Of a stretch of DNA of 64,000 nucleotides, positions 53,590-63,080 are shown piece by piece; positions within the stretch are counted from its first letter, which is position 1, and every line of letters begins with the position of its first letter. A model generated the notes under the pieces. It was not told where the DNA came from, did not search any database, and saw nothing but the letters and a program-made list of their open reading frames with translations. The translations under genes and the position numbers were made by a program. Source of the DNA: Legionella parisiensis (GTDB lineage Bacteria > Pseudomonadota > Gammaproteobacteria > Legionellales > Legionellaceae); contig NZ_LNYQ01000013.1 of the NCBI RefSeq assembly GCF_001467945.1, positions 1,926,472 through 1,990,471 on the forward strand, in the 5' to 3' direction.

Positions 53590-53820
53590 TTATTCATTAA
53601 TTTGTTGCTGGCATTTTGCTTGTGCCATGCTTCGACAATTATCCTGGCAATCAATTTCCGATGAGGTCAGACATTGTGAATTAATACAATCTTGAGTTGT
53701 ATTATGAAGACACTGAGTTCTATCGTATTTTTGTGCACCCAGGGTATCTTCAGGAATATCTGCTGCAAAAACTGAAAATGAAAAAAGAAAGCCCAAAAAC
53801 ATTAAAAAGTTTTTCATCAT
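53590..53820 (-). CDS. Small cysteine-rich exported protein
   Basis: 76 residues (two adjacent ATG codons; either may start). Signal peptide MKNFLMFLGFLFSFSVFAAD with an A-x-A-type site, then a mature part of about 55 residues with six cysteines spaced in TQCLHNTTQDCINSQC and later IDCQDNCRSMAQAKC. The even number suggests three disulfides. I recognise no family. It is divergent from the DprE1-like gene. Confidence 0.65.
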   Translation of the reverse strand: MMKNFLMFLGFLFSFSVFAADIPEDTLGAQKYDRTQCLHNTTQDCINSQCLTSSEIDCQDNCRSMAQAKCQQQINE

Positions 53821-53889
53821 AATTCCTTTTAATTACGCTCTTAAATGAATTATAGTCTTAATATTCAAAAATAATTAAATAACACCAAA

Positions 53890-55173
53890 ATGCGCAGCAA
53901 AATAAGAACGCTCACTAATTTTAGCCGTGCACGCTCCAGTCAGTCTTTCTGTCTACGTCCAGAGAATGAAGAGCAGCTGGCTGACTATCTTGCCCACAAT
54001 CCTCAGCAAAACATGCTCGTGCGTGGTTCAGGATTATGCTACAACGACAGTTGTTTTAATACCGATGGCTTCATTATCGACACTGAACGCCTCAATCATT
54101 TCATTGATTTTGATCATGAAACCGGTATTGTGCGCTGTCAGGGCGGGGTATCACTTAAAGATTTATTTTTAGTGCATCCCGATTTTATTCCTCCTGTCCT
54201 CCCTGGCACTATCCACATTACAGTTGCTGGTGGAATTGCTCACGATGTGCATGGAAAAAACAATCATCAAGCAGGAAGTTTTGGCCATCATCTCATTGAA
54301 TTTGATTTATTGATAGGAAGTAAAAAATTTCATTGCAGTCCTAATGAAAACAGTGACTTATTTTATGCCACAATTGCAGGTTTAGGTCTTACAGGGGTTA
54401 TTACTCGTGTCGCCCTCCGTCTTAAAAAGGCCCCTCGTTTTGTGCAAGTAAAGCATCAGCAGTTCAAATCATTTCAAACACTCACTGACTTTATGAAAAA
54501 CATGGGTATCCGCCATGATTATCAAGTCGCGTGGCTTGATCTGCTTAATCCTGCTTTACGTGCCATTCTTTCAGTAGCGGATCACTGTGATTCTTTCGAC
54601 AATAAGAGAATGAAAATCCATACAATTCCTAATATTCCCTTTTCTTTAATTAAATCATGGAACATAAAATTATTTAATCAGTATTTTTTTAATAGCAAAA
54701 AAGAATGTGAAAAACTCACGCTTGAAGAATTCAATAATCCTCTCGATAAACTCATGCATTGGAATAGGCTTTATGGCCCTAAGGGATTAATTCAATTCCA
54801 GGCAGTATTCAGTGAAGACTATGCTCCAGATACTTTGAAGCAGCTAGTACAGTTGATAAGAGCTCATAAAGCAACACCTACCCTTGCCGTACTCAAGCTA
54901 TTCACAAAATCCGGTAAAGGTTTATTCTCATTTTGTAAGCCAGGATTTACCGTGGCAGTTGATTTTATTAATAATTTCCAAGCGAAGCAGGCGATATCAG
55001 CCATGAATCAATTAATCACTGAACTCAATGGTCGAGTTTATTTGGCGAAGGATTTACTTTTGAATGAAAAACAATTTCACCAGATGTACGAAAATCATAA
55101 GCAGTTTTCTCAAACCCTTGAGCAACATGGATGTACCATGCACTCTGATCTGGCACAACGTTTAGGGTTATGA
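53890..55173 (+). CDS. DprE1-like FAD-dependent oxidase
   Basis: 427 residues of the FAD-binding PCMH/ALO type. N-terminal VRGSGLCYNDSCF and TAGGIAHDVHGKNNHQAGSFGHHLIEFDLL (in pieces, about 112-140) match the GGAIGADVHGKNHH signature of decaprenylphosphoryl-beta-D-ribose 2'-oxidase. The C-terminus has the K-D-L-L-L region (GRVYLAKDLLLNEKQFHQMY). DprE1 oxidises a lipid-linked ribose, which DprE2 then reduces to arabinose. The next gene is a DprE2-like SDR overlapping by four bases, supporting a two-step epimerase. The true sugar substrate is not shown. Confidence 0.85.
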   Translation: MRSKIRTLTNFSRARSSQSFCLRPENEEQLADYLAHNPQQNMLVRGSGLCYNDSCFNTDGFIIDTERLNHFIDFDHETGIVRCQGGVSLKDLFLVHPDFIPPVLPGTIHITVAGGIAHDVHGKNNHQAGSFGHHLIEFDLLIGSKKFHCSPNENSDLFYATIAGLGLTGVITRVALRLKKAPRFVQVKHQQFKSFQTLTDFMKNMGIRHDYQVAWLDLLNPALRAILSVADHCDSFDNKRMKIHTIPNIPFSLIKSWNIKLFNQYFFNSKKECEKLTLEEFNNPLDKLMHWNRLYGPKGLIQFQAVFSEDYAPDTLKQLVQLIRAHKATPTLAVLKLFTKSGKGLFSFCKPGFTVAVDFINNFQAKQAISAMNQLITELNGRVYLAKDLLLNEKQFHQMYENHKQFSQTLEQHGCTMHSDLAQRLGL

Positions 55174-55898
55174 AAATGACACAAAGAACATGGGTCATAA
55201 TCGGCGCAACCTCCATCATCGCAGAAAAATTTGCACATATTGCTGCTCAATCAGGGCATCAATTGCTTTTAGTAGGACGTCAGCACACGCCACTCAATCT
55301 AATTGCAAATGATATTAGCCTTAGATACCAAATTAGTTGTGATGTACTTGTTTTGGATCTAATTGAGCAAATTGATGCCCTTGTTTCGACACTTAAAACA
55401 AAAGATGGCGATCTTGATTTGTTTATTGCACACAGTGACTTCACCGATAACGATCATTTAAATGATGAATCAATCTCTCATCTTATCAAACTGAATATTT
55501 TGACAACCACTTTATTGATACACACTTACTTAAATCGCCAACAAAAAGAATATAATTTGCTGTTCCTAAGTTCGGTTGCTGCATGTCGAGGACGCTCCAA
55601 AAATAGTCTTTATGGAGCCAGCAAAGCAAGTATTGAAATTTACCTCCAAGGACTGCAACAGGTTGCCAGTACTCATCAACACATTACCATTGCCCGCTTG
55701 GGTTTTATTGATACCAAACAAACTTATGGTTTGCCTGGTATTTTTTATGCAGCTCCACCAGAAGCTTGTGCGAAAGCCTGTTGGAACGCCCTGATACACA
55801 GAAAAAGAATGTTCTATTATCCTTATTTCTGGAAAATTATTATGGCAATAATCACTCGCTTGCCTTTCTTTCTTTATAAAAGAATGGGGAAGATTTGA
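55170..55898 (+). CDS. DprE2-like short-chain dehydrogenase
   Basis: 242 residues: N-terminal nucleotide-binding VIIGATSIIAEKFAHIAAQSGHQLLLVGR (in pieces; first glycine motif changed to G-A-T-S-x-I-A), LDLIEQ, an asparagine-type LKLNILTT segment, and the catalytic tyrosine-lysine in SLYGASKASIEIYLQGLQQ (about 147-165). A hydrophobic C-terminal helix ends in LPFFLYKRMGKI. Start overlaps the DprE1-like stop (ATGA). Together they would invert the 2' carbon of a lipid-linked sugar. Confidence 0.82.
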   Translation: MKMTQRTWVIIGATSIIAEKFAHIAAQSGHQLLLVGRQHTPLNLIANDISLRYQISCDVLVLDLIEQIDALVSTLKTKDGDLDLFIAHSDFTDNDHLNDESISHLIKLNILTTTLLIHTYLNRQQKEYNLLFLSSVAACRGRSKNSLYGASKASIEIYLQGLQQVASTHQHITIARLGFIDTKQTYGLPGIFYAAPPEACAKACWNALIHRKRMFYYPYFWKIIMAIITRLPFFLYKRMGKI

Positions 55899-56060
55899 GA
55901 TCCTAACTTAGCCTGGTTGCAAGCTGAATCTATTGAGGCACCCTTTTAATCAGATCTTGGTTGAAAACATCCAATCAAGCTAGTGTATCACCTGATTTAT
56001 CCCTCCAATGGGAAAAAAGTCTATTTACAAGCAAACGGACTACCCTTGTGTAGACGACAC

Positions 56061-56258
56061 TTATTTTAAAATTTTAATCATAGGCAAAATTGTTTTTATC
56101 AAACCAAAAAATTGTAAAATATAGATCACTAGAATGATGAGTACCAGCACATTTAACAAACTTTTAATTGATGGCGGCATAGGAATAAAAGTATCGATTA
56201 ACCACAGCACCACCCCGAAAATAACAATTACAGCGATTAAATTTAGTAGCCCAGCCAT
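56061..56258 (-). CDS. Small two-helix membrane protein, Thivi_2564-like
   Basis: 65 residues, nearly all hydrophobic: helix 1 LLNLIAVIVIFGVVLWLIDTFIPMPPSIK, helix 2 LLNVLVLIILVIYILQFFGL. The short PMPPSIK turn resembles small Thivi_2564-type proteins of unknown function found beside envelope genes. It lies between the SDR (convergent) and mscL (same strand). Confidence 0.7.
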   Translation of the reverse strand: MAGLLNLIAVIVIFGVVLWLIDTFIPMPPSIKSLLNVLVLIILVIYILQFFGLIKTILPMIKILK

Positions 56259-56324
56259 AATTAATTATCCTTGTTAATGATTTATGATGGTTTCTGTATA
56301 AAATTATAGCATAATTACAAATAC

Positions 56325-56705
56325 TTAGTGTGTCTCTTTTTTTTCCTTCAATAAATCACGAATTTCGGTTAATAATATTTCTTCCTTTGTTGGTATTTCT
56401 TTCTTTTCCTCTTCTTTTCTTAATAAATAAATCACTTTGATTGCTACAAAAATTGAAAACGAAATAATAGTAAAATCGATCACTGCCTGGAGAAACTCTC
56501 CCCACTTTACAACTGCATCACCTAAGGTAAACGTTCTATTTGCGATATTGATCCCACCCAATAACAAACCAATTAAAGGCATGATGATACCGCTGACCAA
56601 TGAACTGATAATTTTGCCAAAGGCAGCGCCTATAACCACAGCAACAGCCAGATCAATCACATTTCCTTTGATAGCAAATTGTTTGAACTCTTGCAAAAAA
56701 CCCAT
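56325..56705 (-). CDS. mscL: Large-conductance mechanosensitive channel
   Basis: Opens under hypo-osmotic tension. 126 residues: [46 protein letters not shown] (in pieces) is the N-helix plus pore helix TM1, a periplasmic loop with GGINI, then TM2 ([18 protein letters not shown]) and a C-terminal helix rich in Lys and Glu. Length and motif order match MscL. Confidence 0.96.
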   Translation of the reverse strand: MGFLQEFKQFAIKGNVIDLAVAVVIGAAFGKIISSLVSGIIMPLIGLLLGGINIANRTFTLGDAVVKWGEFLQAVIDFTIISFSIFVAIKVIYLLRKEEEKKEIPTKEEILLTEIRDLLKEKKETH

Positions 56706-56888
56706 GTCATTTCCTTATACCTGGTTGCTTTAAAACAGTAGCCTGAAGAACAAGGCTCACTGACATTAAGTTAAGTTTGTCATGCATGTTCGATGGAGTT
56801 AGATGCCCTCCTACGCGAGGATGACAATTTTACATCGACATAGACATAACATAATGACAGTGGAGCCTTTGCCATGCGGCATCATTTT

Positions 56889-59471
56889 TTATGAATGTCG
56901 CATCATTTCTCTGATTTCTTCTATCTTTTTTTCCAAATCAGGTGGGACTGTCCCTCCTCCTTGAGCCATATCATCACGACCACCACCTTTTCCACAGAGA
57001 TGCCTTACGAGAGCAGCTGCAGTAGGTGCTTTACCTAAAATATTTTTACTCACTCCTGCAATCACATTCATTTTACTTTGGTCTACGGTAAATAAAACAA
57101 TTACAGCAGAATCGAGTCTGGATTTCAGTTGATCCATAGTAGTACGCATGGTTTGGCTATCTACACCTTCCAATTGCTTTACAAGTAAACTGATTCCGTC
57201 AATTTTTTCCACTTCATTTGCCAGATCAGCTCCTGATTTTTGTGCTTTCTCACTTTGTAATTTGGCAATTTCCTTTTCCAAACCTTTGTTTTCAGTAATG
57301 AGCTGTCCCACTTTATCTGGTAAACTATTTGTTGTGGTTTTTAACAAAGAAGCTAATTCATTCAACATAAATTGTTGTTCATTAACCCAAGCTAGAGCAT
57401 AACGCCCTGTCACCATCTCGATACGCCTTACGCCACTAGCAATCCCATATTCAGCAACAATTTTAAATAGACCAATATCACCAGTCCGTCGCGCATGCGT
57501 TCCACCACAAAGCTCTTTAGAAAATTCCCCCATAGATAATACACGCACTTTATCAGTATATTTTTCTCCAAAAAGAGCTACTGCACCGCTTTTTTTTGCT
57601 GAATCAATGTCCATAACTCGAGTTTCAACTTCATGATTAGCGCGAATTTGCTCATTAACGAGCAATTCAATTTCTTTAATTTGTTCTGTGGCTAATGATT
57701 CAAAATGAGAAAAGTCAAAGCGCGCACGCTCTGCATCAACCAATGAACCTTTTTGTTGGACTTGTGGTCCAACAACTGTTTTTAAAGCAGCATGCAATAA
57801 ATGAGTGGCCGTATGATTTAAACGGATTGCTTCTCGACGCTCATTATCTATTTGTGCCGTAACTATTTGATCTAAAGTCGCGGTGCCTTCTACCACTTCT
57901 CCATAATGCACTATGGCTTGACCTTTTTTTTGCGTATCATCGACACGAAAACTAAAGCCCATACTTGTGAATATCCCCTTATCCCCTACTTGGCCACCAC
58001 TTTCTGCATAAAAAGGTGTGTGATCCAAAACTAAAGCTCCTTTCATACCTTGGGTTAAAGTGTGTACCTCACTTCCTTCATGCAGCAGGGCAATAATTTT
58101 TGCTTCTGTTTCCTTTTTCTCATAGCCATGAAAATCAGATTGGTAGTCCAATTGGGCACTGGTACTATAATCCACACTGAACTGGCTAGCAGCTTGAGAT
58201 TGCTCTTTTTGCTGTTGCATCAATTGATTAAAACCATTCATATCCACATGCAGCCCTTGTTCTCGAGCGATATCAGCAGTCAAATCAACTGGAAAACCAT
58301 AAGTGTCATACAGCTTAAACGCGATTTCTCCAGATATTTCATGGCCTCCAAGTGAATGCATTTGTTCTTGCAAGAGACGTAATCCCTGATCGAGAGTACG
58401 GGCAAATTGATTTTCTTCTTGATTAAGAATTTTTTCTATATGGGCTTTAAATTGTATCAATTCAGGATAAGCATCACCCATTACTCTAATTAAAGGTTCT
58501 ACCAATTGCGAAAAAAATGGGGTTGGCAAACCTAACTTATTACCATGCCTTACTGCTCTTCTTATGATTCTTCTGAGTACATATCCCCGCCCTTCATTGC
58601 CTGGAATCACTCCATCGGCAATTAAAAATGCACAAGAACGAATATGATCAGCAATCACTTTTAAAGAGGTATGGCTTAAATTGCTCATTTTTCCAAGTTT
58701 TGCTGTAGACTGGATTAAATACTGGAAAATATCCGTTTCATAGTTGCTGTGCACTCCTTGAACTACTGCTGCGAGTCGCTCAAGTCCCATACCTGTATCT
58801 ACAGAAGGTTTAGGTAAAGGATGTAAATTCCCATCCTTATCTCGGTTAAATTGCATGAATACCAGGTTCCAAATTTCTATATACCGATCCCCATCTTCAT
58901 CAGGGCTTCCTGGAGGGCCACCTGGAATTTCAGGGCCATGATCATAAAAGATTTCAGTGCATGGACCACAAGGACCGGTATCACCCATGGACCAAAAGTT
59001 ATCTTTTTCCCCACAACGCGAGAATCGTGCGGCCGAGACCTTCATTTCTTTTAACCAGATATCTTCCGCTTCTTGATCTTCTTTATAAACAGTCACCCAC
59101 AGACGCTCTTCAGGCAGATGCAGAACTTGAGTTAAAAACTCCCAAGCAAATTTTATTGCTTCTCGCTTGAAATAATCTCCGAAACTAAAGTTGCCCAACA
59201 TTTCAAAAAATGTATGGTGTCTTGCTGTATAACCGACATTCTCCAAGTCATTGTGTTTACCGCCGGCGCGTACACAACGTTGTGCTGTGACTGCCCGTTG
59301 ATAAGAACGTGTTTCAAGTCCTAAAAATAAATCCTTAAATTGCACCATACCTGCATTAGTAAACAATAAAGTAGGATCATTCGCAGGAACTAAGGCACTG
59401 GATTCCACTAATTGATGACCACGTTGTGTGAAATAATCAAAGAATGCTTGTCTAATTTCAGTACTTTTCAT
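56889..59471 (-). CDS. alaS: Alanyl-tRNA synthetase
   Basis: Charges tRNA-Ala. 860 residues: the catalytic core begins [42 protein letters not shown] (in pieces), the editing domain has [16 protein letters not shown] (about 561-576) and the zinc-site [17 protein letters not shown], and the C-Ala domain ends [15 protein letters not shown]. Length is close to the usual 870-875. It is third of recA-recX-alaS, the common gammaproteobacterial order. Confidence 0.97.
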   Translation of the reverse strand: MKSTEIRQAFFDYFTQRGHQLVESSALVPANDPTLLFTNAGMVQFKDLFLGLETRSYQRAVTAQRCVRAGGKHNDLENVGYTARHHTFFEMLGNFSFGDYFKREAIKFAWEFLTQVLHLPEERLWVTVYKEDQEAEDIWLKEMKVSAARFSRCGEKDNFWSMGDTGPCGPCTEIFYDHGPEIPGGPPGSPDEDGDRYIEIWNLVFMQFNRDKDGNLHPLPKPSVDTGMGLERLAAVVQGVHSNYETDIFQYLIQSTAKLGKMSNLSHTSLKVIADHIRSCAFLIADGVIPGNEGRGYVLRRIIRRAVRHGNKLGLPTPFFSQLVEPLIRVMGDAYPELIQFKAHIEKILNQEENQFARTLDQGLRLLQEQMHSLGGHEISGEIAFKLYDTYGFPVDLTADIAREQGLHVDMNGFNQLMQQQKEQSQAASQFSVDYSTSAQLDYQSDFHGYEKKETEAKIIALLHEGSEVHTLTQGMKGALVLDHTPFYAESGGQVGDKGIFTSMGFSFRVDDTQKKGQAIVHYGEVVEGTATLDQIVTAQIDNERREAIRLNHTATHLLHAALKTVVGPQVQQKGSLVDAERARFDFSHFESLATEQIKEIELLVNEQIRANHEVETRVMDIDSAKKSGAVALFGEKYTDKVRVLSMGEFSKELCGGTHARRTGDIGLFKIVAEYGIASGVRRIEMVTGRYALAWVNEQQFMLNELASLLKTTTNSLPDKVGQLITENKGLEKEIAKLQSEKAQKSGADLANEVEKIDGISLLVKQLEGVDSQTMRTTMDQLKSRLDSAVIVLFTVDQSKMNVIAGVSKNILGKAPTAAALVRHLCGKGGGRDDMAQGGGTVPPDLEKKIEEIREMMRHS

Positions 59472-59550
59472 TTATAATCAACACCAATTTGAGTTAATTT
59501 TAATCTTTTAATATAGCCATGATGCAGTGCATTCAGGCTAAACTTCATTT

Positions 59551-59991
59551 TTATTTTTCCAATTCTTTTTTTACTTGAGCAATGGTATCCATACCAAATC
59601 CACGATAAAGCAAAAAACGCTGCTGCTTTTGGAGTTCCTCAAAAGATAAATCACATTGACCTTTACATTTTTTCTGCCAAACATCTAAAGCATAAGTCAA
59701 CCAATTATATTCCTCCTGATGCAGGAACTGATGAATTAATTCCTTATTAATTCCTTTACTACCTAATTCCTGACTGATTTTTAAAGGTCCATAACCCTGA
59801 CGAATGCGTGAGCGGCTGTATATTTCTACAAAACGATAATCATTTTGTAAATCCAAGCGTTGGCATTCCTCTAGTGCATCTTTTATTTCTATTGAGTTAT
59901 ATCCTTTTTGTTTTAATTTATCATAAAGCTCTACCTTACTGTGCTCGCGCCTCGATAACAGGCGCACAGCACAATCAAATGCTTTAGTCAT
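59551..59991 (-). CDS. recX: Recombination regulator RecX
   Basis: Binds and inhibits RecA filaments. 146 residues from ATG 59991: [31 protein letters not shown], then the three-helix repeat pattern ([36 protein letters not shown] in pieces) and a C-terminal [14 protein letters not shown] longer frame to 60180 would sit entirely inside recA and has no similarity. The start overlaps the recA stop by 8 bases. Confidence 0.93.
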   Translation of the reverse strand: MTKAFDCAVRLLSRREHSKVELYDKLKQKGYNSIEIKDALEECQRLDLQNDYRFVEIYSRSRIRQGYGPLKISQELGSKGINKELIHQFLHQEEYNWLTYALDVWQKKCKGQCDLSFEELQKQQRFLLYRGFGMDTIAQVKKELEK

Positions 59992-61030
59992 CAATTGTCT
60001 CGAACTCATCAGCACTAGCCGATGCAAGCATAGGTAGTTTTTTCTCCAGGAGCTCAGCACGAATTTGTTGCTCAAGGACTGTTGCCACTTGGGGATTCTC
60101 CTTAAGGTATAAGCGAACATTATCCTTACCTTGGCCAATTTTCTCCCCTTTATAACTGTACCAAGCACCAGATTTTTCAATCAAATTGAGTTGGACACCC
60201 AAGTTGATAATTTCACTTTCGCGAGAAATACCTTCATTATATAGAATGTCAAATTCAGTCATCTTGAATGGTGGAGCAACTTTATTTTTAACAACTTTCA
60301 CGCGGGTTTCACTACCTAAAATTTCTTCGCCTTTTTTAATTGACCCAATGCGGCGTATATCCAGGCGGACAGAAGCATAGAACTTCAATGCATTACCACC
60401 AGTAGTTGTTTCAGGGCTACCAAACATCACCCCAATTTTCATACGAATTTGGTTAATGAAAATGACTAGTGTATTGGAGCGTTTAATATTAGCGGTCAAT
60501 TTACGTAAAGCTTGAGACATGAGTCGAGCTTGTAAACCAACATGTGAATCTCCCATTTCCCCTTCAATTTCTGCTTTAGGGGTCAATGCCGCAACAGAGT
60601 CGACAATAATTACATCTACAGCGGCTGAACGAACCAGCATATCGGTAATCTCCAGAGCTTGTTCCCCTGTGTCTGGTTGGGAAACCAACAACTCATCAAC
60701 ATTCACACCCAATTTTTGTGCATAGCTAGGGTCTAAAGCATGCTCTGCGTCAATAAATGCGGCAGTGCCCCCCATTTTTTGACATTCGGCGATAACTTGT
60801 AAGGTCAAGGTGGTTTTACCAGAAGATTCGGGACCATAAATTTCAACAACACGTCCTTTGGGCAAACCACCAATTCCCAATGCGATATCCAATCCTAAAG
60901 ATCCTGTTGAAATGGCTTCTATATCTCGGGATACATTGCTGTCTCCCATACGCATCACTGATCCTTTACCAAATTGACGTTCAATTTGCGAGAGGGCAGC
61001 TGATAATGCTTTTTGTTTATTTTCTTCCAT
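59984..61030 (-). CDS. recA: Recombinase RecA
   Basis: Central recombinase. 348 residues from ATG 61030 (GGAA upstream): [30 protein letters not shown], Walker [20 protein letters not shown] (about 67-85), [48 protein letters not shown] in pieces, and an acidic C-terminus. A longer frame to 61096 is not supported. No LexA box (CTG-N10-CAG) was seen upstream. Confidence 0.98.
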   Translation of the reverse strand: MEENKQKALSAALSQIERQFGKGSVMRMGDSNVSRDIEAISTGSLGLDIALGIGGLPKGRVVEIYGPESSGKTTLTLQVIAECQKMGGTAAFIDAEHALDPSYAQKLGVNVDELLVSQPDTGEQALEITDMLVRSAAVDVIIVDSVAALTPKAEIEGEMGDSHVGLQARLMSQALRKLTANIKRSNTLVIFINQIRMKIGVMFGSPETTTGGNALKFYASVRLDIRRIGSIKKGEEILGSETRVKVVKNKVAPPFKMTEFDILYNEGISRESEIINLGVQLNLIEKSGAWYSYKGEKIGQGKDNVRLYLKENPQVATVLEQQIRAELLEKKLPMLASASADEFETIDD

Positions 61031-61189
61031 AATATTTTCCAGGTAGTTAGAGTTATGCAAGGGTAAAATTATCACACAGATAAGAACAAGCAGCAAATTG
61101 ATTCACCAGTTTAAAAGTGTTTTTTTGCACCCCAACCCACACCGTTCACAACCAGGAGTTGATTATAATTTTTACTATGTGGTAAAATA

Positions 61190-61441
61190 TTGAAAAATTC
61201 ACTTAAAATGGAAAATTTGATGCAAAGTAAAAATGAAAATACATCACCAATTTCTAATATAATAGCTACTTCATTGTATGCAGCACGCGGAGTAATTAAT
61301 ATTTCTAATGCATCTAAACATCTCTTTTTCCCTACGACAGAGGAATCAAACTTAAGCTTTACAAATCGTGCTCAACATGAATTTAAACAAAAAACATTAA
61401 CGGTGGCAGAAGATTTAACCACCATACTTTTCCTAAAATAA
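61190..61441 (+). CDS. Small hypothetical protein
   Basis: Up to 83 residues from TTG 61190; ATGs at 61208 and 61220 are alternatives. Mostly polar with a short amphipathic segment (SNIIATSLYAARGVINI). No known motif, no clear ribosome site. It is convergent with the pncC gene and divergent from recA. Coding status is uncertain. Confidence 0.35.
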   Translation: MKNSLKMENLMQSKNENTSPISNIIATSLYAARGVINISNASKHLFFPTTEESNLSFTNRAQHEFKQKTLTVAEDLTTILFLK

Positions 61442-61503
61442 ATAGCTTGAACACTCAGGTTTGGAGTTGCTGATAAATTTTTTTATACATCACACCATAT
61501 TCA

Positions 61504-61989
61504 TCAATTTTTAATGTAGGAAAGAATACCCGACAAAGCTTCTTGGCATGCAGCCAAACGTATGTCTTGTCTATCTCCAGTGAACTGCTTTCTTAATATT
61601 TTAGGACTCATGTCTCTAGCTGCCCAACCAAAACACACAGTACCCACTGGTTTTTCAAAGCTACCTCCGTCAGGGCCTGCAATACCAGTAACTGATACAG
61701 CAACATGTCCTGCGCTATGCTGCAAAGCACCAGTCGCCATAGCCTGTGCAACAGGTTCACTCACTGCGCCATATTCTTCAATTAATTGTTTAGGCACTGA
61801 CAGCAGCTCTTCTTTGGCTAGATTACTGTACGTAACAAATCCACGTTCAAACCAGGATGAACTTCCAGAAATTTCAGTGAGATAACTTGCAATGAGACCC
61901 CCGGTACATGATTCAGCCGTGACTAACTGCCAATTCTCTTTTTTAAGAATCGCGGAAATTTCATTGATTAGTTTATCAAAAGAGCTCAT
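61504..61989 (-). CDS. pncC: Nicotinamide-nucleotide amidase (CinA C-terminal type)
   Basis: Deamidates nicotinamide mononucleotide in pyridine-nucleotide salvage. 161 residues with the stand-alone CinA C-terminal domain: LVTAESCTGGLIASYLTEISGSSSWFERGFVTYSN (in pieces, about 22-56, with the catalytic Ser), GAVSEPVAQAMATGAL, AVSVTGIAGPDGG and KPVGTVCFGWA. It lies near recA, as often in proteobacteria. Confidence 0.94.
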   Translation of the reverse strand: MSSFDKLINEISAILKKENWQLVTAESCTGGLIASYLTEISGSSSWFERGFVTYSNLAKEELLSVPKQLIEEYGAVSEPVAQAMATGALQHSAGHVAVSVTGIAGPDGGSFEKPVGTVCFGWAARDMSPKILRKQFTGDRQDIRLAACQEALSGILSYIKN

Positions 61990-62054
61990 GAGTATATTGA
62001 TATGTAGAGATTATCCTGGGTTACGGCCTAAGCCTTCACCCAGGTTAAATGATA

Positions 62055-62225
62055 TTATTGATTTGGAGTCTGGGTTTGATTTCCAGCAGGTTGAGCTGGT
62101 GCTGGTTGTGTTGTAGTGGTAGTTTCAGTTGCTCCTGCGGTTGGTTGCTTGTTATTTTGCTCACCACATGCAGTTAACGTTAATGCTAGTAAACCAGTTG
62201 CTACAACTAAAGCGAAACGATTCAT
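62055..62225 (-). CDS. Short Thr/Pro/Gln-rich lipoprotein
   Basis: 56 residues from ATG 62225 behind a GGAG ribosome site: signal MNRFALVVATGLLALTLT followed by lipobox LTAC (Cys20), then a mature tail of Gln, Thr, Pro and Asn (TAGATETTTTTQPAPAQ). No fold expected; such peptides are common envelope lipoproteins of unknown role. It lies between pncC and the amidotransferase gene. Confidence 0.8.
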   Translation of the reverse strand: MNRFALVVATGLLALTLTACGEQNNKQPTAGATETTTTTQPAPAQPAGNQTQTPNQ

Positions 62226-62349
62226 TTTATTCTCCCTATAAGTTTAATATTTTTTTTAAATCCCTTTAGATTCTAGCAAATAAATTTAAATTCAACCATG
62301 ACCTATTGATATTTCAATAAAAAAGTTGAAAATATAATGTTTTCTTACT

Positions 62350-63051
62350 TTAAAAACTCAAAAAATTAACAATCCAGCTAGAAAATACTCCATCATCACA
62401 ATGTTGCTGTAATGATTTTAATCCCTGTTCGACCAACTCTTCACTCAGCTTGCTCTTACGGATCTCAATCAGTGCCTGGGCATAATTTTTACTATACTCA
62501 GGATGACCTTGTACCGTGAACAGATTATCGCGAATTTGCAGCATATAAAACGGACAGAAATCACTTGCAGCGAGAACTTCTGCTTCTGGAGGTAGGACCA
62601 CAACTTGATCCTGGTGGCTCACGATTAAGTTGAGCACTCCAAGGGATGGGGTCATCCACGATTTATGCTGGGTGATTTTATTTACCGACATTCCTATCCC
62701 CCAACCCTTGGGAGATTGAATCACCGTTCCTCCTAATGCCTTCGCAATAAGCTGATGACCAAAACAAATCCCTACAACTTTTTTTCTTCCTACATGAAGA
62801 CATCGGATAAATTCTTCAAGTGCAGTAATCCATGAATAACCATCATTAACACCATGATGGCTCCCAGTAATAACATAAGCATCTTCGACATCAATATGGG
62901 CTGGTAGTTCACCATGACACGCATCATAGACGGTGAATATCAAATTGGGTTCTACCTGATACAGTAGTTTGATATACATTTCTGAATAAGTGCCATGTAA
63001 AGTAATCAATTCTGGCGCTACTTGGTCACATTGCAATATTCCGATTTTCAT
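62350..63051 (-). CDS. Class I glutamine amidotransferase
   Basis: 233 residues with the triad of GATase-1: nucleophile Cys in VVGICFGHQLIAKALGG (about 94-110) and the His-Glu pair in FTVQGHPEYSK (about 173-183). The substrate side is not fixed: GuaA-N, gamma-glutamyl and CobB/YxeB-like types share this fold. It follows the iron alcohol dehydrogenase gene (29 bases), so it may be co-transcribed. Confidence 0.85.
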   Translation of the reverse strand: MKIGILQCDQVAPELITLHGTYSEMYIKLLYQVEPNLIFTVYDACHGELPAHIDVEDAYVITGSHHGVNDGYSWITALEEFIRCLHVGRKKVVGICFGHQLIAKALGGTVIQSPKGWGIGMSVNKITQHKSWMTPSLGVLNLIVSHQDQVVVLPPEAEVLAASDFCPFYMLQIRDNLFTVQGHPEYSKNYAQALIEIRKSKLSEELVEQGLKSLQQHCDDGVFSSWIVNFLSF

Positions 63052-63080
63052 GGTGCTCCCAGTGGAGTTCCTTAAGGCGC

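Noticed and set aside
59992..60180. N-terminal extension of recX
   Set aside because: Lies wholly inside recA in another frame; ATG 59991 gives the normal RecX length and start.
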